Below, one piece after another: positions 8,453 to 8,604 of a DNA stretch of 8,604 bases (within the stretch, counting starts at the first letter, position 1; each line of letters starts with the position of its first letter). The notes under the pieces were generated by a model that had not been told where the DNA came from, did not search any database, and was given only the letters and a program-made list of their open reading frames with translations. Source of the DNA: Deltaproteobacteria bacterium. GTDB taxonomy: Bacteria > UBA10199 > SPLOWO2-01-44-7. Made by a program: the position numbers and the translations under genes. The DNA lies in the NCBI GenBank assembly GCA_030688705.1, contig JAUYJH010000134.1, positions 1 to 8,604 of the forward strand. The letters are read 5' to 3'.

Positions 8453-8604
8453 ATGAAGAAAACAGTCTTATTGGCCGCCGCCGCAGCCCTCGTGATGAGT
8501 GGTGCCGCCATGGCCGAAGAAGCAACAACCCGGGCGCCGGCGCCGACGGCGAAAGCCACGACGCCACAGCCGGAAACGACCACCACCACAACGGTGACGG
8601 ACAC
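8453..8604 (+). CDS. Exported Thr/Pro/Ala-rich protein, 5' part only
   Basis: The gene starts with ATG at 8453 after a very strong ribosome binding site, AGGAGGAG (8441-8448), and runs off the window after 50 codons. The N-terminus is a textbook Sec signal peptide: MKK, then a hydrophobic Leu/Ala/Val core, then a likely signal peptidase I site after AMA (residue 21, MSGAAMA|EE). The visible mature part is Ala-, Pro- and Thr-rich, with six consecutive threonines near residue 45 in [13 protein letters not shown], the kind of flexible linker found at the start of periplasmic or outer-membrane proteins. There is no lipobox cysteine, so it is not an obvious lipoprotein. The functional domain is outside the window and the protein cannot be identified. 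It is transcribed divergently from acs with a 134-bp shared upstream region. Confidence 0.8.
   Translation, partial: MKKTVLLAAAAALVMSGAAMAEEATTRAPAPTAKATTPQPETTTTTTVTD

Noticed and set aside
8319..8591. 91-codon N-terminal extension of the acs frame
   Set aside because: Low-complexity Trp/Ser/Arg-rich sequence unlike any Acs N-terminus. It overlaps the promoter region and the divergent gene start, whereas the ATG at 8318 has a proper ribosome binding site and gives the family length.
8416..8604. Val/Ala-rich minus-strand frame at the right edge
   Set aside because: Antisense of the signal-peptide and Thr/Pro-rich coding region of the exported protein.

Overview
The window reads as chromosomal DNA of a Gram-negative bacterium with balanced base composition. 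Gene style, a four-gene housekeeping cluster and a cleavable Ala-rich signal peptide at the right edge fit a deltaproteobacterial-type or related uncultured lineage; that placement is inference, because no rRNA or marker phylogeny is available. No tRNA, rRNA, CRISPR array or complete insertion sequence was found.

Layout. Positions 1-128 are non-coding, with a ribosome-binding-site-like sequence facing out of the left edge and a sigma70-like promoter facing in. A small unrecognised ORF (129-494, +) converges on a REP-like palindrome (511-529). A tight minus-strand cluster follows, transcribed fumC (4410-3016), CBS-domain protein (3014-2610), ispH (2591-1656), rhodanese-ThiF/MoeB fusion (1610-525). 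Gaps are 1, 18 and 45 nt, and the last gap holds a perfect-period heptanucleotide tandem repeat. Divergent from fumC is a redoxin gene (4499-5074, +) that may be leaderless. Its 3' end overlaps by 38 bp, tail to tail, an unusual zinc-metallopeptidase gene (6173-5037, -) whose catalytic motifs match the anthrax lethal factor C-terminal domain. Next comes a roughly 120-bp element with inverted ends and a chain of hairpins (6223-6342), then acetyl-CoA synthetase acs (8318-6345, -). A divergent intergenic region with two dyads leads to the start of an exported Thr/Pro/Ala-rich protein (8453 to the right edge, +).

How the genes work together. Acs feeds acetate into acetyl-CoA and FumC runs a TCA-cycle step. 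IspH is the terminal [4Fe-4S] enzyme of the MEP isoprenoid pathway, and the ThiF/MoeB fusion activates a sulfur-carrier protein for molybdopterin, thiamine or thiolation chemistry. The CBS protein, translationally coupled to fumC, could sense adenine nucleotides. The redoxin may handle thiol stress. Most of this is ordinary core metabolism. The parts that deserve a second look are the lethal-factor-like peptidase, the structured repeat beside it, the heptamer array in front of the thiF gene, and the altered rhodanese loop.
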